A program made the translations under genes and the position numbers. A stretch of 11,578 bases of DNA from an uncultured Atopobiaceae bacterium (lineage in GTDB: Bacteria > Actinomycetota > Coriobacteriia > Coriobacteriales > Atopobiaceae). The stretch is taken from the NCBI GenBank assembly GCA_900770865.1, contig CAAGLU010000428.1:1-11578 (forward strand), read 5' to 3'. Within the stretch, counting starts at the first letter, position 1. Each line of letters begins with the position of its first letter. A model generated the notes under the pieces. The model was not told where the DNA came from, did no database searches, and was given only the letters and a program-made list of their open reading frames with translations. Positions 1 through 7,472 of this stretch are shown here, in pieces.

Positions 1-32
1 TGATGGTGGAAAAGCGCACGTACATGCCCCAT

Positions 33-38
33 ACTGTG
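33..38 (+). promoter_or_regulatory. Possible -10 element of the helicase gene (leaderless candidate)
   Basis: TACTGT fits the TAnnnT pattern of an actinobacterial -10 element and ends four bases before the ATG. A start site about seven bases downstream would fall on or next to the start codon. No good -35 is visible in the few upstream bases, and TACATG at 21-26 is a weaker alternative. Low confidence. Confidence 0.22.
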
Positions 39-42
39 CAGC

Positions 43-1311
<1,269 letters not shown>

Positions 1312-1401
1312 GAACGACGCGTGGCAATGGCATCCCCACTCCCCCGCGAGCCTCTGGAGCACGAGAGCCTGCCTATTTCTGTGTTCCTTGGAGCCTGGTA
1401 C

Positions 1402-2733
1402 CTACCCGATTGAGCGTTCTGGCACCCGCACGGTCCTCGACCCCGGTGCGAAGAGGTTCTCGCCGTCAATCGCACTCGCGTCGTACGGGATCCCCGCAAG
1501 TGACATCATCGTGGGGGCCTCGTCAATCAGCCGCGCGCCGGCATAGCGTCCAGGCACTACGCCCGGGCCAGCCACCACAAAGGGCGGCTTTGGACCTCGG
1601 CTGGGCAGGTGGCCATGGGTGGAAATCGCATAGCGGTAGTCGTCGCTTCCCGCCGGAACCACAAGGTCGCCCGTGCATTCGCCGCCGATACCGTAGTTAG
1701 GCGCTGCCTCGATCATCAGCGCAAAGTCACCGTTCAGCCGGAATCGGCTGCGCAACTCATCCTTCTCGAAAACATCAGTCACAAGCCCGTCGCGCACGAG
1801 AGGCGCCAAGGCGGCTCGTGCGGCAGGCAGGTCCGTCTCGTCACGCACGAAGAGCTGACCGCTGATGCCACAGCTCTGCACGTAGGCGCGCCAGTCCTGC
1901 ACGACGCCACTCTCATCCAAGCTGATAAGCCCGGCTTTGGCGAGAAGCACATTTGGGCAGAGCTTGTAGTCAACGCGCAGGTGTCCGTGGTCACCGAGAA
2001 CAACAAAGACCGTGTCGTCAAAGGTGCCGATTGCCTTGAGGGCCTCGATGCAGCGGCACAGCCACTCGTCGTGCAGCCTGATTGCATCCCAGGTCTCTGG
2101 CGCAAGCACACCAAACTCATGGCGCGCGTGGTCGAGCGCCGCCTGGTGCGTAAACAGCACGTTGGGCTGCATGGCCGTGATGATGTCCACATTGCAGGCG
2201 GTATCGAACTCGTCCAGGTAGGGAGTCGCGTTGTTTCTCAGCATTCCCCGGTGCTTCTGGTAGAGCGCGTAGCCGCTCGGTGAGCACCCGCGACGATAGA
2301 CCTCGTCAAGCGCAGGAGCCAAGGCCTGCGGCGAGGCGGCCACCTCGGGATCGGCAACCCAGACCTCTGGGACGCACGCGTCAATGCAGGACGCGCCCGC
2401 CGTGACTGGCCAGCCGACGGCCGCCGTGGTAAGGCCCGCTCGCTTTGCCCAGTCAAAGACCGTCGGCACGCGCATGGCCGAGTAGCCCCAGTACCAGTTG
2501 CGGTCCTGCGTCGCAGGTTCCAGGATCTGGTTGTGCGGCACGCCATGGCGATTCGGCCAGCAACCGCTCATGATGCTTGCGTGGCACACATACGTGAGCG
2601 TGGGATAGACGCACTCGACGTTCTCGAAGACCGCAGCGCGCTCAAGCACCTGGGCAAATCCAGGCAGCTCCGCCGCGTCCGCAAGATTCTCCGTAAAGAG
2701 CGCGTCAACGCTCATGACAAAGAGGTTGTACAT
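1402..2733 (-). CDS. Cytoplasmic alkaline-phosphatase-superfamily phosphodiesterase (nucleotide pyrophosphatase/phosphodiesterase-like)
   Basis: This 443-residue two-metal hydrolase resembles the nucleotide pyrophosphatase/phosphodiesterase (NPP) branch of the alkaline phosphatase superfamily, which cleaves phosphodiester or pyrophosphate bonds. The expected ligands can be placed: D10 in SVDALF; a threonine nucleophile, probably T47, in YPTLTYVCH followed by SGCWPNRHGV; D201 and H205 in DHARHEFG; D248 and H249 in GDHGH; and H373 in THGH. There is no signal peptide or membrane segment, so it should act in the cytoplasm. The ATG at 2733 has GGAG five bases upstream. It lies downstream of, and in line with, a Ugp-like ABC transporter, 158 bases after the binding-protein gene, which suggests it processes the imported compound. 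A glycerophosphodiester such as glycerophosphocholine is my best guess. Related superfamily members include phosphonoacetate hydrolase and phosphoglycerate mutase-type enzymes, so the substrate is open. The fold and metal site are well supported; the substrate is inference. Confidence 0.88.
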   Translation of the reverse strand: MYNLFVMSVDALFTENLADAAELPGFAQVLERAAVFENVECVYPTLTYVCHASIMSGCWPNRHGVPHNQILEPATQDRNWYWGYSAMRVPTVFDWAKRAGLTTAAVGWPVTAGASCIDACVPEVWVADPEVAASPQALAPALDEVYRRGCSPSGYALYQKHRGMLRNNATPYLDEFDTACNVDIITAMQPNVLFTHQAALDHARHEFGVLAPETWDAIRLHDEWLCRCIEALKAIGTFDDTVFVVLGDHGHLRVDYKLCPNVLLAKAGLISLDESGVVQDWRAYVQSCGISGQLFVRDETDLPAARAALAPLVRDGLVTDVFEKDELRSRFRLNGDFALMIEAAPNYGIGGECTGDLVVPAGSDDYRYAISTHGHLPSRGPKPPFVVAGPGVVPGRYAGARLIDEAPTMMSLAGIPYDASAIDGENLFAPGSRTVRVPERSIG

Positions 2734-2739
2734 GTAACT

Positions 2740-2754
2740 CCAATCTAAGATTGG
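2740..2754. promoter_or_regulatory. Perfect palindrome overlapping the ribosome binding site region of the phosphodiesterase
   Basis: CCAATCTAAGATTGG is a perfect inverted repeat with two 7-base arms around a single central base. On the minus strand its last G residues run directly into the GGAG Shine-Dalgarno sequence of the phosphodiesterase gene. A one-base centre suits a dimeric repressor operator. As RNA it could instead fold with a 5-bp stem and 5-base loop that partly covers the ribosome binding site. No matching regulator is in the window. Confidence 0.45.
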
Positions 2755-2773
2755 TTCATCAGCGGGAGAGAAG

Positions 2774-2800
2774 CCCCTCCCGGGAAGGATGCGGGAGGGG
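2774..2800 (-). terminator. GC-rich hairpin, possible terminator or attenuator after the transporter operon
   Basis: CCCCTCCC (2774-2781) and GGGAGGGG (2793-2800) form a perfect 8-bp stem with an 11-base loop. On the minus strand it is followed by CTTCTCT, which is U-poor for a classical intrinsic terminator. It sits between the binding-protein stop and the phosphodiesterase start, so it may limit how much of the operon transcript reaches the phosphodiesterase gene rather than end it completely. Confidence 0.4.
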
Positions 2801-2891
2801 GCAGAGGGAGGGGTCGGGCTCCGGAGGGGGAGTTGCCGACACTCGAAGATGTTGGCGGTATGCCGGCACGATTGGATCTGGAGTGAACGCG

Positions 2892-4232
2892 CTACTCCGA
2901 GAGAATCGCGTCTGCCTGCTCCTTTGCCGCGTCGAGCTCTGCCTGAATGTCGTCACCGCTGCCGGACATGATCTTGTCGACTGTGTCCGTGTAAACCTTG
3001 GAGGCCTCGGTGTAGCCGGCGTTCATGTAGTCGCCCACGGCGTACTGCAGCTGATCGAATGCCACTTGGTACTGCGGGGTCTTCGCATAGGCCTCGGTGA
3101 TACGGGAGTCATCGGCGGCAGACTTGCGCGTGAGCAGGTAGCCGGTCTTGAGGTGGTTTTTGATGGCGGAGTCCGCAGATGTCATGAAGTTGATGAACTC
3201 GCCTGCCGCCTCGCGACGCGCATCGGTAAGACGAGAGGTCATGACCAAGTTGCAGCCGCCGGTAGGCACCTTGTTCTGGACGTTCTTGGGGATGAAGCCA
3301 ACATTGATCTCGTAGCCGCCCTGTTCGGCAAGCGAGAGGTTGTTCGTGAGGTCGGCGGTCGAGGACAACCACATGGCTACCTGCTGGTTTGCCGCGTTGG
3401 TCGAGAGCGTGTCGGAACCGTTGGTGCCCGCGCTGAACACAAAGTTGTGGTTGTCGACGTTGTCCTTGAACCAGCACACCATGTCCACGGCAGGCTGCTC
3501 GTTGAAGGTTGCCTCCTTGGCCGAGAGATCGTCGCCGAAAAGCGCGCCCCCGTTGCAGTAGGCAAAAGCGGTGAAGCCCCAGATGTAGGAGTAGAAGCCG
3601 TAACCGCCAACGCCGATCTTTGCCAAGGCGTCAGAGGCGGTCACCATGTCATCCCAGGTCTGGGGCGCATTTGTCGAGTCAAGGCCGGCGTTGTCGAACA
3701 GGGTCTTGTTGTAGTAGAGGACCGGCGTCGAGCGCAGGTAGGGCACGCCGTAGAGCGTGTCATTGGCATAGCAGTTCTCCATGAGGCCGTCCCAGAAGTC
3801 ATCGAGGTCCTCCTGGGCGATAAGGTCATCAATGGGCTGAATCATGCCGCCGTCGGCGAAAGCCTGCGTGCCATTGATGACCATAACGCAGACGTCCGGC
3901 TCCTCGTTGGCCGTGAATGCAGTCCTAAGCTTGGAATTGAGGTCATCGTAGGAGCCCTGGGACTCCGCGGTCACATGGATGCCCTTCTCCGCGCCTATAC
4001 CGTCGTTGAACTCCTGGACGCGTTCCTCGTTGTTCTCCTTGATCTTGTCGGTCCAGCAATACCAGTAGGTGAGCTCGATAGTACCGTCATCGCTGGTAGA
4101 GGAGCTGGAGGACCCATCGGAGGAGGACTGCCCAGCGCAGCCCGCGAGACCCGCGGTCGTGGCGGCCGCGCCAGTGGCTGCGGCGGCCTTGAGGAACTGG
4201 CGACGGGAAAGTGCTGAAGAGCGGTTAACCAT
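2892..4232 (-). CDS. UgpB-like extracellular solute-binding lipoprotein of an ABC importer (Tat signal)
   Basis: This 446-residue protein is the substrate-capturing lipoprotein of the importer encoded just upstream. The N-terminus carries a twin-arginine motif, SRRQFLK (9-15), an alanine-rich hydrophobic stretch and a lipobox LAGC with the lipidated cysteine at C32. A Ser/Gly linker follows, so the protein is probably exported folded by Tat and anchored to the outer face of the membrane. The mature part looks like cluster-B binding proteins. STPVLYYNK followed by AGLD, a TWDD segment, a GGCNLVM strand and KTGYLLTRKSA resemble features I recall from E. coli UgpB, the sn-glycerol-3-phosphate/glycerophosphocholine binder. 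The ATG at 4232 is chosen over upstream in-frame codons because it yields the complete Tat signal and has AAAGGAAAAGG just ahead. It is the fourth gene of the leftward operon, 83 bases after the second permease. A sugar ligand remains possible. Confidence 0.92.
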   Translation of the reverse strand: MVNRSSALSRRQFLKAAAATGAAATTAGLAGCAGQSSSDGSSSSSTSDDGTIELTYWYCWTDKIKENNEERVQEFNDGIGAEKGIHVTAESQGSYDDLNSKLRTAFTANEEPDVCVMVINGTQAFADGGMIQPIDDLIAQEDLDDFWDGLMENCYANDTLYGVPYLRSTPVLYYNKTLFDNAGLDSTNAPQTWDDMVTASDALAKIGVGGYGFYSYIWGFTAFAYCNGGALFGDDLSAKEATFNEQPAVDMVCWFKDNVDNHNFVFSAGTNGSDTLSTNAANQQVAMWLSSTADLTNNLSLAEQGGYEINVGFIPKNVQNKVPTGGCNLVMTSRLTDARREAAGEFINFMTSADSAIKNHLKTGYLLTRKSAADDSRITEAYAKTPQYQVAFDQLQYAVGDYMNAGYTEASKVYTDTVDKIMSGSGDDIQAELDAAKEQADAILSE

Positions 4233-4315
4233 AGATACCTTTTCCTTTCGATTCTCTCGGACTTCCCACTTGGAGGCCCGGGGTTGATGGATGGGCGACG
4301 CGCCGAGACGAGCGG

Positions 4316-5152
4316 CTACTTGTCGCCGATATAGGCGAAGGCTTTGATGATGTGCTTGTTGGCGAACGCATAGACAACAAGGATGGGCAGCGTAAGCAGC
4401 ACGTTTGCCGCCATGAGGACCTGATAGTTGATGCCGCTCTCGCTTGCCCTCATGCTCGCAACGCCAACGGGCAGCGTGCGGACCGTATCGTTGGTGGTAA
4501 GCACCAGCGGCCAGAAGTAGTCGTTCCAAGTGGAGATGAAGGTAAGCAAAGCGCAGGTCACAAGCGTCGCCTTTGCCATGGGGAGGAAGAGGCGCACGAT
4601 AATCTGGAACTCGCTGGCATGGTCGAGGCGCGCCGCCTCAACAAGTTCGCGCGGCATCTGGTTGAAGGTCTGACGGAGCATGAAGATGCTGAAGGCGCTC
4701 GTCGCAAACGGTAGGATGAGCGAGGCGTAGCTGTTGATGATGCCCCAGCGCGCAAACATCACGAAGAGTGGCAGAAACACCAGTTGGGCGGGGACCATCA
4801 TGGTGATCAGCGTGACGCCAAAGAGCAACCGCTTGCCCCTGAAGTCGTACTGCGAGAAGGCGTACGCAGCGGGTATCACGGTCACGGCCTGCAGCGCCAG
4901 CACCGAGAAGGTCACTATCAGCGAGTTGACCAGGTACTTCCAGAATGGGATTGCGGTCATCACGGACTCGTAGTTATCCCACTGGGGGTTGGCCGGCAAC
5001 AACGAGGGCGGAAACTGCATGGTCTCGCCGAGCGTCTTGAGGGAGCTGGAAAACATCCAGAAGAACGGGAAGAAGAATACGAGCACGAGCAGGGCGTTTA
5101 TCACCCAGCGTCCAACGTGGCGCGGAGTTATGGGCACTATCTTGCCTTTCAT
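4316..5152 (-). CDS. ABC transporter permease, MalG/UgpE type
   Basis: This 278-residue inner-membrane subunit is one of two that form the translocation pore of a carbohydrate-type ABC importer. About six hydrophobic segments are visible, the first at 18-35 and the last near 247-264. The cytoplasmic EAA loop that docks on the ATPase is at about 171-193 (VEAARLDHAS followed by LFLPMAK). This loop and the sequence ending in FAYIGDK are typical of MalG-like permeases. The ATG at 5152 lies 13 bases after the stop of the first permease, with GGGGG directly after that stop as the likely ribosome binding site. In-frame codons further upstream would only add sequence overlapping the first permease gene and not resembling the family. 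Its partners are the neighbouring permease, the ATPase and the binding lipoprotein. The substrate class is inferred from the UgpB-like protein. Confidence 0.94.
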   Translation of the reverse strand: MKGKIVPITPRHVGRWVINALLVLVFFFPFFWMFSSSLKTLGETMQFPPSLLPANPQWDNYESVMTAIPFWKYLVNSLIVTFSVLALQAVTVIPAAYAFSQYDFRGKRLLFGVTLITMMVPAQLVFLPLFVMFARWGIINSYASLILPFATSAFSIFMLRQTFNQMPRELVEAARLDHASEFQIIVRLFLPMAKATLVTCALLTFISTWNDYFWPLVLTTNDTVRTLPVGVASMRASESGINYQVLMAANVLLTLPILVVYAFANKHIIKAFAYIGDK

Positions 5153-5165
5153 GCAGCGCGACCCC

Positions 5166-6065
5166 CTATCTGTAGTGCACGCGCTTGGCGAGCAGCTTGA
5201 AGTAGATGACCGAGAAGACCGCGATGAGCAGGAGCAGCACCATGCCGATGGCTGCGGCTGTTCCCACCTTGTTGAACTGGAATCCGTACTGGTAGAGCGA
5301 GTAGACCAGGGTATTGGTGGCGTTCTGCGGGCCACCTGCCGTCATGATTTGAATGGTCTCGAAGACCTTGAGCGAGGCGATAACGTCGACAATCACCAAG
5401 AAGAACAAGGTGGGGGAGATCATGGGGAATGTGATCTTTGTAAATGTCGCCCAGCCGCTCGCGCGGTCGAGGCGCGCGGCCTCGTAGAGGTGCTTGGGGA
5501 TGCCCTGCAACGCGGAGACCAAGATCAGCGAGTCATAGCCAACGCTCTTCCAGACGGAGATGCCAATGAGTGATGCCAGGGCAAAGTTTGAGTCGCCAAG
5601 CCAGTCGATGGCAGATATCCCAAAGACCGACAGGATGCTGTTGAGAAGGCCGAAGTCCTTGTTCATGATCCACAGCCACAGCAGCGCCACGGACGCCAGG
5701 CTCACCACGTAGGGAGAGAAGACCACCGCCTGGAGAAAACCGTTGGTCTTGGTGTGCTCCTGCAGGTAGATGGCTATGAGAAGTCCCAGGCCCACGCCAA
5801 GCCCCACCACGAACACGGTGTAGATGATGGTGTTTGCGAAGGTCTGCCAAAAGTTCGGGTCGAGGAAGAGATTTCTGAAGTTGTCCAAACCGACGAAGGT
5901 CATCTTGGGCGATATGAGGTCCCATTTGAAGAGGGAGAGGTATGCCATGTTGAAGATGGGATAGACCCAGAAGACCACCAATACGATGAGGGCGGGCGCA
6001 ATCACGAGGTACGGCTTGGCAGTCACAAGGAAGCGCTTGGCGATGGACCTTGACGACGCGCTCAC
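5166..6065 (-). CDS. ABC transporter permease, MalF/UgpA type
   Basis: This 299-residue pore subunit partners the MalG-type permease. Hydrophobic segments appear near 18-40, 76-100, 110-133, 160-185, 216-236 and 268-290, and the ATPase-docking EAA loop is at about 195-217 (YEAARLDRAS to FPMISP). The segment MTAGGPQNATNTLVY (241-255) is characteristic of MalF/UgpA-type permeases of carbohydrate and glycerol-phosphate importers. It is shorter than E. coli MalF because it lacks the extra N-terminal helices and the large periplasmic loop, as is usual for UgpA-like members. The start is GTG at 6065, in a GTGA overlap with the TGA stop of the ATPase gene, so translation of the two is probably coupled. 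This tight overlap supports co-transcription and a fixed subunit ratio. Confidence 0.94.
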   Translation of the reverse strand: MSASSRSIAKRFLVTAKPYLVIAPALIVLVVFWVYPIFNMAYLSLFKWDLISPKMTFVGLDNFRNLFLDPNFWQTFANTIIYTVFVVGLGVGLGLLIAIYLQEHTKTNGFLQAVVFSPYVVSLASVALLWLWIMNKDFGLLNSILSVFGISAIDWLGDSNFALASLIGISVWKSVGYDSLILVSALQGIPKHLYEAARLDRASGWATFTKITFPMISPTLFFLVIVDVIASLKVFETIQIMTAGGPQNATNTLVYSLYQYGFQFNKVGTAAAIGMVLLLLIAVFSVIYFKLLAKRVHYR

Positions 6066-7141
6066 GCAACCACCCTCCTCTCATCGGCGCCAAAGAGGTA
6101 GAGCGAATCGCGGTCGACTGTGAGCATGACCTTGGTACCCACGCTGACCTGCGGTTGGTTGAAGGTCTTGAAAGAGACCTTACCAAAGCTCGTCTCCGCC
6201 TGATACACGATTTCTGATCCCATGATTTCGCGGATGGCAATGGTGCCCGAGAAGGTCAAATCCCCAGCAGCTGGCACGCGACAGTCTGTGAGGGCCTCGT
6301 CGCCGTTGGGACGCGACCCCACGGCCTTCTCGGCAAAGAGAGCACGCGAGGGGCGGAAGCCAACCCACGCCACGTTGTCAGGAAGGCCAATGTCAGGCAG
6401 GCTCTTGCGCGCAAACACGTTCATGGTGGGCACGCCGATGAACTGTGCCACGAACCTGTTAGCCGGGTCCCCGTAGATCTTGAGTGGCTCGTCTGCCTGC
6501 TGGATTTCTCCCTTGTTCATGAGCACAATCTTGGTTGCCATACTCATGGCCTCGGTCTGGTCGTGCGTCACGTAGACAAACGTGGTGCCCAGGCGCTGAT
6601 GAAGGGCTATGAGCTCGGTGCGCATCTGCATGCGAAGCTTGGCGTCCAGGTTGGAGAGCGGCTCGTCCATCAGGAAGACCTTGGGCTGCTTCACCATGGC
6701 ACGGGCGAGCGCCACGCGCTGGCGCTGACCTCCAGAAAGCTGCGAGGGCTTGCGGTCGAGGTATTCCGTGAGGCCCACGATACGCGAGAACTCCTCGATG
6801 CGGCGGTCGCGCTCTTCCTTGGGGACCTTCGCGTTTACCAGGCCAAACTCGATGTTGCCACGCACCGTCATGGTTGGGTAGAGCGCGTAGTTCTGGAAGA
6901 CCATTGCGATGTTGCGGTCGCCCGGGTCAATATCGTTCATGCGCACGCCATCGATGAGCAGGTCTCCGCTGGTAATCTCCTCGAGGCCTGCAATCATGCG
7001 AAGCGTGGTGGTCTTGCCGCAACCAGACGGCCCCACAAGCACGGTGAAGCTACCATCCGGTATCTGGAGGTTCATGTCTTCGATGACCGTGGTGCCGTTG
7101 TCGTATGTCTTCTTGACGTGACGAAGTTCGATGCTTGACAC
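6062..7141 (-). CDS. ABC transporter ATP-binding subunit, MsmK/UgpC/MalK family
   Basis: This 359-residue ATPase drives the importer encoded behind it. Visible motifs are Walker A GPSGCGKTT (37-45), Q-loop Q83 in VFQNYALYP, signature LSGGQ (135-139), Walker B VFLMDE (155-160), D-loop SNLD (163-166) and switch histidine H193 in VTHDQTEA. Residues from about 236 to the end form the TOBE-type regulatory region found in MalK, MsmK and UgpC, the usual length for this group. The start is GTG at 7141, giving the expected N-terminal MSSIELRHVKK. A GGGGAAGTGAG purine stretch upstream is a plausible ribosome binding site. It is the first gene of the leftward block, whereas many such operons begin with the binding protein. 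Some MsmK-type ATPases serve several importers, but location inside this operon suggests a dedicated role. Confidence 0.95.
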   Translation of the reverse strand: MSSIELRHVKKTYDNGTTVIEDMNLQIPDGSFTVLVGPSGCGKTTTLRMIAGLEEITSGDLLIDGVRMNDIDPGDRNIAMVFQNYALYPTMTVRGNIEFGLVNAKVPKEERDRRIEEFSRIVGLTEYLDRKPSQLSGGQRQRVALARAMVKQPKVFLMDEPLSNLDAKLRMQMRTELIALHQRLGTTFVYVTHDQTEAMSMATKIVLMNKGEIQQADEPLKIYGDPANRFVAQFIGVPTMNVFARKSLPDIGLPDNVAWVGFRPSRALFAEKAVGSRPNGDEALTDCRVPAAGDLTFSGTIAIREIMGSEIVYQAETSFGKVSFKTFNQPQVSVGTKVMLTVDRDSLYLFGADERRVVA

Positions 7142-7252
7142 TACCCGTTCTCACTTCCCCTTCTTGTTGGTACCGCCTCGGGGGCGGCCTTCGACTGCGA
7201 AGTATTGGGGTCGCATGTCACGAGGGCGTAAGGGAAGGCAACGGGTTAATGA

Positions 7253-7268
7253 ATTGATATTTCTCAAT
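7253..7268. promoter_or_regulatory. Inverted repeat, possible operator upstream of the transporter operon
   Basis: ATTGA (7253-7257) and TCAAT (7264-7268) form a 16-bp dyad with a 6-base centre in a locally AT-rich spot of a GC-rich intergenic region. A further AATTGAT half-site lies at 7310-7316. The dyad covers the candidate -10 of the transporter operon. The bound factor is unknown. Confidence 0.3.
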
Positions 7269-7282
7269 GGGGCGCGAGACAA
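7254..7282 (-). promoter_or_regulatory. Candidate promoter of the ABC transporter operon
   Basis: On the minus strand TTGTCT (7282-7277) is followed after 17 bases by TATCAA (7259-7254). Each matches four of six consensus positions. Transcription would start about 110 bases before the ATPase GTG. The -10 lies inside the inverted repeat at 7253-7268, so a repressor there could block initiation. Weak evidence from pattern only. Confidence 0.3.
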
Positions 7283-7472
7283 GATGCGGATATTACATCT
7301 CCCGCACCCAATTGATGCCAGCCGCGCACGGGGCGCACTCGCCGTGAGCTGCAAGAAGAAAACACTCATGCCTTGGGGCTGAACAGGTGTCTGGCATCAG
7401 CGCCGCCCGCAGACGCTGTTTGAGCCATTACACTTGAGGAGAACACCATCAGTCGCACCGCCAGGAGCCACC

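Larger units (their letters stand above)
2734..2891. other. Structured G/C-skewed intergenic spacer (binding protein to phosphodiesterase)
   Basis: This 158-base spacer holds no gene. From right to left it contains an imperfect hairpin (2835-2841 with 2850-2856, one mismatch), a strongly G-rich plus strand between about 2793 and 2834 (C-rich in the mRNA), the 8-bp hairpin at 2774-2800 and the palindrome at 2740-2754. No convincing sigma-70 promoter for the phosphodiesterase was seen, which favours transcription from the upstream operon by read-through. Confidence 0.5.
7142..7472. other. Divergent intergenic region between the ABC operon and rlmI
   Basis: This 331-base stretch has no gene I can support; the short open frames across it lack ribosome binding sites and family resemblance. 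The left part holds the candidate operon promoter and dyad and, nearer the ATPase start, a small hairpin (CCGCC with GGCGG around 7176-7190). The right part holds a pair of perfect 9-base inverted arms, TGATGCCAG (7313-7321) and CTGGCATCA (7391-7399), enclosing 69 bases with smaller stems. That part could be a structured leader of rlmI. TACACT at 7429-7434 is a weak -10 candidate for rlmI without a good -35. Confidence 0.5.

Noticed and set aside
1312..1401. Bidirectional terminator between the helicase and the phosphodiesterase
   Set aside because: I looked for an inverted repeat with a T-run between these convergent genes and found none convincing.
1609..2283. A 224-residue plus-strand open frame inside the phosphodiesterase
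   Set aside because: It is the antisense of a gene whose metal-binding residues are all in place on the other strand, and it has no ribosome binding site or family match.
2751..4217. A 488-residue plus-strand open frame opposite the binding-protein gene
   Set aside because: It is the antisense of a clear UgpB-like gene in GC-rich DNA, has low-complexity Val/Gly/Arg-rich composition and no family features.
4233..4529. N-terminal extension of the binding protein to the start of the long open frame
   Set aside because: It would put 99 non-secretory residues before a perfect Tat lipoprotein signal and overlap the second permease gene.
5153..5335. N-terminal extension of the second permease
   Set aside because: The 61 extra residues are Ser/Arg-rich shadow sequence of the overlapping first permease.
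7434..7472. Earlier TTG start for rlmI
   Set aside because: It adds 13 residues without family resemblance, while the ATG at 7473 has AGGAG at ideal spacing.
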